From Bacteroidota bacterium (GTDB lineage: Bacteria; Bacteroidota; Bacteroidia; Chitinophagales; Chitinophagaceae), in the NCBI GenBank assembly GCA_018266555.1, contig JAFEAF010000003.1, positions 53,114-117,113 of the forward strand: DNA of 64,000 bases, given 5' to 3'. Below the pieces are notes generated by a model, which was given only the letters and a program-made list of their open reading frames with translations, did not search any database and was not told where the DNA came from. The position numbers were made by a program, and so were the translations under genes. Within the stretch, counting starts at the first letter, position 1. The number at the start of each line of letters is the position of its first letter. Below, piece by piece: positions 62,579-64,000 of the stretch.

Positions 62579-62600
62579 GGGTTCGTGTCGACACGAACCC
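62579..62600. repeat. Perfect 22 bp palindrome
   Basis: Arms GGGTTCGTGTC and GACACGAACCC pair over 11 bp without a spacer (62579-62600), directly after the phosphohexomutase stop. It could be that gene's terminator (a weak TTTAG follows) or a target/boundary of the adjacent IS110-family element. Confidence 0.7.
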
Positions 62601-62739
62601 TTTAGGTTTGCTTTGAAGATAGTTGATATTGATAATTACTATTATTACTACCTTTCTTTTTGCTACTTTTTCTTTGTGGACAATGTAAAAATGTTAATAA
62701 CCAACAATCAAAAACTGTTTGGGGGAACTATGACACAAC

Positions 62740-62848
62740 GCAGCTTTCAAGAGCTATGCCTTGATAAAGACCCTTACAGTTTTTACAGGTCGCATCAAAT
62801 AGAAATTCAAGCATAAAGGCTTACTATTAAGGTTTCAATGAATAGCCT
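62740..62848 (+). ncRNA. Candidate IS110 bridge-type guide RNA (three hairpins)
   Basis: Directly before the transposase gene are three consecutive hairpins: 62740-62759 (6 bp with a 2-base bulge), 62761-62798 (TTGAT/ATCAA closing pair, small internal loop, GACC/GGTC, 15-base apical loop) and 62817-62848 (AGGC/GCCT then TATT/AATA with a bulge). IS110 elements carry a guide RNA in this region, with target- and donor-binding loops. Structure is seen by eye only; function is inference from family. Confidence 0.45.
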
Positions 62849-62853
62849 GTAAA

Positions 62854-63882
62854 ATGATTGTTATAAAAACAGTTTGTATGGATTGTCAATTTGTAATTGG
62901 AATGGATATTCCCAAACACAGTTTCGACCTGGCAATTCTTCCGGCAGACAGTCCGAAGGATATTTTTCACAATGCTTTCAACAGCGATGCAAAAGGCTTT
63001 AATGAAATGATGAAGTTTATAAAGGAAACAATTCCTGATTTTGATATTGCAAGAACATTGTTTTGTATGGAAGCTACCGGTTTGTATTGTAATACCCTTC
63101 TTCAGTTTTTTGAAAGTCAACAGGCAAATGTCTGGGTCGAGAATGCTCTGCAAATAAAACGTTCAATGGGTATTAAACGTGGTAAAACAGACAAAGTAGA
63201 TTCAATAAACATTGCAAAGTATGCTTTCAAGAACGCAGAACTGGTAAGGCTTTGGAAGCCGACTGGCGCTGTACTTGAAAAAATAAAACACCTTGCAACA
63301 CTTAGAGAAAGAATAGTGGTGACTCAAAAAAGATTATTAACGCCTATTGAAGAATTGAAAGATACCGGGCAAGTAAAAATGGCTGACTTACTTTATAAAT
63401 TAATCAAAAAATCTATTAATGCCATAGATGCTGATTTGAAAAATATTGAAGCAAAAATCATGGAATGTCTTAAAGAAGATGCCAGCCTGAATCATTTATT
63501 TTCTTTGCTTACATCTGTGGTTGGTATTGGCTTTGTAACAGCAATTAATCTTATAATCCACACACAGGGATTTAATGTAATGTTTGATAGCAGAAAACTT
63601 GCCTGTTATTGTGGCGCGGCTCCGTTCCCATTCCAATCTGGAATTAGTATCAAAGGCCGGACAAAAATTAGTCACATGGCCAATAAAAAACTTAAAACCA
63701 ATCTTCACCTGGCTGCATTGACCGCTATCAGATATGACCTTGAAATAAAAGCATACTATGATCGAAAAGTATTGGAAGGAAAACCTAAAATGAGTGTCAT
63801 TAATGCTGTTCGGTTTAAATTGTTAGCAAGGGTAGTATCTGTTGTGAAAAACGATAGGGAATATGTGAGAAAAACAGCTTAA
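62854..63882 (+). CDS. IS110 family transposase (DEDD recombinase)
   Basis: A recombinase of 342 residues (or 334 from the second ATG at 62878, MDCQFVIGMDIPKHSFDLA). The N-terminal RuvC-like DEDD part (PF01548 type) has Asp in GMDIPKHSFD (near 18), Glu in CMEATGLY and Asp in RGKTDKVDSINIAKYA. The C-terminal Transposase_20 part (PF02371 type) starts LTSVVGIGFVTAINLI and includes LACYCGAAPFPFQSGISIKGRTKISHMANKKLK, with the serine in SGISIKG that acts as nucleophile in the family. The protein looks complete, with a basic C-terminus. No terminal inverted repeats are visible. Confidence 0.93.
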   Translation: MIVIKTVCMDCQFVIGMDIPKHSFDLAILPADSPKDIFHNAFNSDAKGFNEMMKFIKETIPDFDIARTLFCMEATGLYCNTLLQFFESQQANVWVENALQIKRSMGIKRGKTDKVDSINIAKYAFKNAELVRLWKPTGAVLEKIKHLATLRERIVVTQKRLLTPIEELKDTGQVKMADLLYKLIKKSINAIDADLKNIEAKIMECLKEDASLNHLFSLLTSVVGIGFVTAINLIIHTQGFNVMFDSRKLACYCGAAPFPFQSGISIKGRTKISHMANKKLKTNLHLAALTAIRYDLEIKAYYDRKVLEGKPKMSVINAVRFKLLARVVSVVKNDREYVRKTA

Positions 63883-64000
63883 AATAGATTTGTTTTAATC
63901 ATAGAAATCAAGGCAGGGTATATGATGGCGCTGCATAAAATCTTGCATCATAAAAAGTAATTTACGAGTGCCTGTACGCTTTAATGTTTTGCGGATAGAA

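Larger units (their letters stand above)
62690..64000 (+). mobile_element. IS110-family insertion element (boundaries not determined)
   Basis: The transposase at 62854-63882, together with a non-coding structured segment upstream and about 118 bases downstream inside the window, forms an IS110-type unit. These elements lack terminal inverted repeats, so the exact ends cannot be read; the left end probably lies between 62601 and 62735 and the right end after 63882, possibly beyond the window. The transposase appears intact. Coordinates here are approximate. Confidence 0.6.

Noticed and set aside
62565..62816. 83-codon open frame with GTG start between the mutase and transposase genes
   Set aside because: It runs through the 22 bp palindrome and the hairpins, has low-complexity Tyr/Phe-rich content and no recognisable domain; more likely non-coding IS110 leader.
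1..64000. CRISPR arrays, tRNA or rRNA genes, prophage genes
   Set aside because: No regularly spaced direct repeats, no tRNA T-loop signatures in gaps, and no phage structural or integrase genes were seen.

Overview
The window is a stretch of chromosome from a member of the Bacteroidota, most likely a Chitinophagaceae-like organism. The evidence is: families largely restricted to that phylum (DUF3822, DUF4249, a type IX secretion C-terminal domain, PorT-like outer-membrane barrels); a short primary sigma factor of about 285 residues; AT-rich spacers; few Shine-Dalgarno sequences; and repeated matches to the Bacteroidota -7 element TAnnTTTG. The genus is inference. The left end is cut inside an M28 peptidase gene and the right end lies in or near an IS110-family insertion element.

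Layout. 1-2665: the end of an M28 peptidase, then two paralogous secreted proteins of unknown function on the minus strand. 2762-9044: the translation cluster thrS-infC-rpmI-rplT, interrupted between infC and rpmI by a secreted metzincin-like zinc protease flanked by terminators. 9099-15821: arginine decarboxylase-like enzyme, small secreted proteins, Hsp20, bacilliredoxin, Lgt and the primary sigma factor. 16081-22741: an RND efflux operon (TolC-like, adaptor lipoprotein, AcrB-like pump) with a DUF4249 lipoprotein attached. 22830-25588: thioredoxin reductase, FolB and a MATE transporter. 25710-31196: a five-gene run DUF3822-rsmD-lpxK-rnr-polyprenyl synthase. 31219-38259: amino-acid permease, a T9SS-exported sugar-dehydrogenase-like protein, Smr and DUF1003 proteins. 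About 38447-38802: the RNase P RNA gene. 38875-46756: CPBP-like protein, lipoprotein, Crp/Fnr regulator, GH172 enzyme, acyl-CoA desaturase, prfB with an intact programmed +1 frameshift, and pruA. 46898-52783: two OmpW/PorT-like barrels, then pyrimidine genes pyrR, pyrB and pyrE mixed with coaD, a Nudix hydrolase, an HMA protein and a LEA14-like lipoprotein. 52816-60750: small secreted proteins, a DHCW cupin, an HdrD/GlpC-like Fe-S membrane protein, a second PyrR-like phosphoribosyltransferase, an AraC regulator, a PQQ-propeller lipoprotein, DUF2279 and a RelE/ParE-type toxin-antitoxin pair. 60847-62568: a phosphohexomutase. 62690-end: an IS110 transposase with a structured non-coding segment directly upstream.

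Most of the window is ordinary housekeeping sequence. The points most worth a second look are the three consecutive hairpins upstream of the IS110 transposase (a candidate bridge-type guide RNA), the C10 homopolymer inside one of the two unknown secreted paralogues (possible phase variation), the protease gene inside the infC-rpmI-rplT cluster together with a multi-hairpin infC leader, the prfB recoding site that splits the gene into two frames, and a toxin-antitoxin pair whose toxin gene abuts a DUF2279 gene. I saw no CRISPR array, rRNA, tRNA, prophage or obvious defence island.
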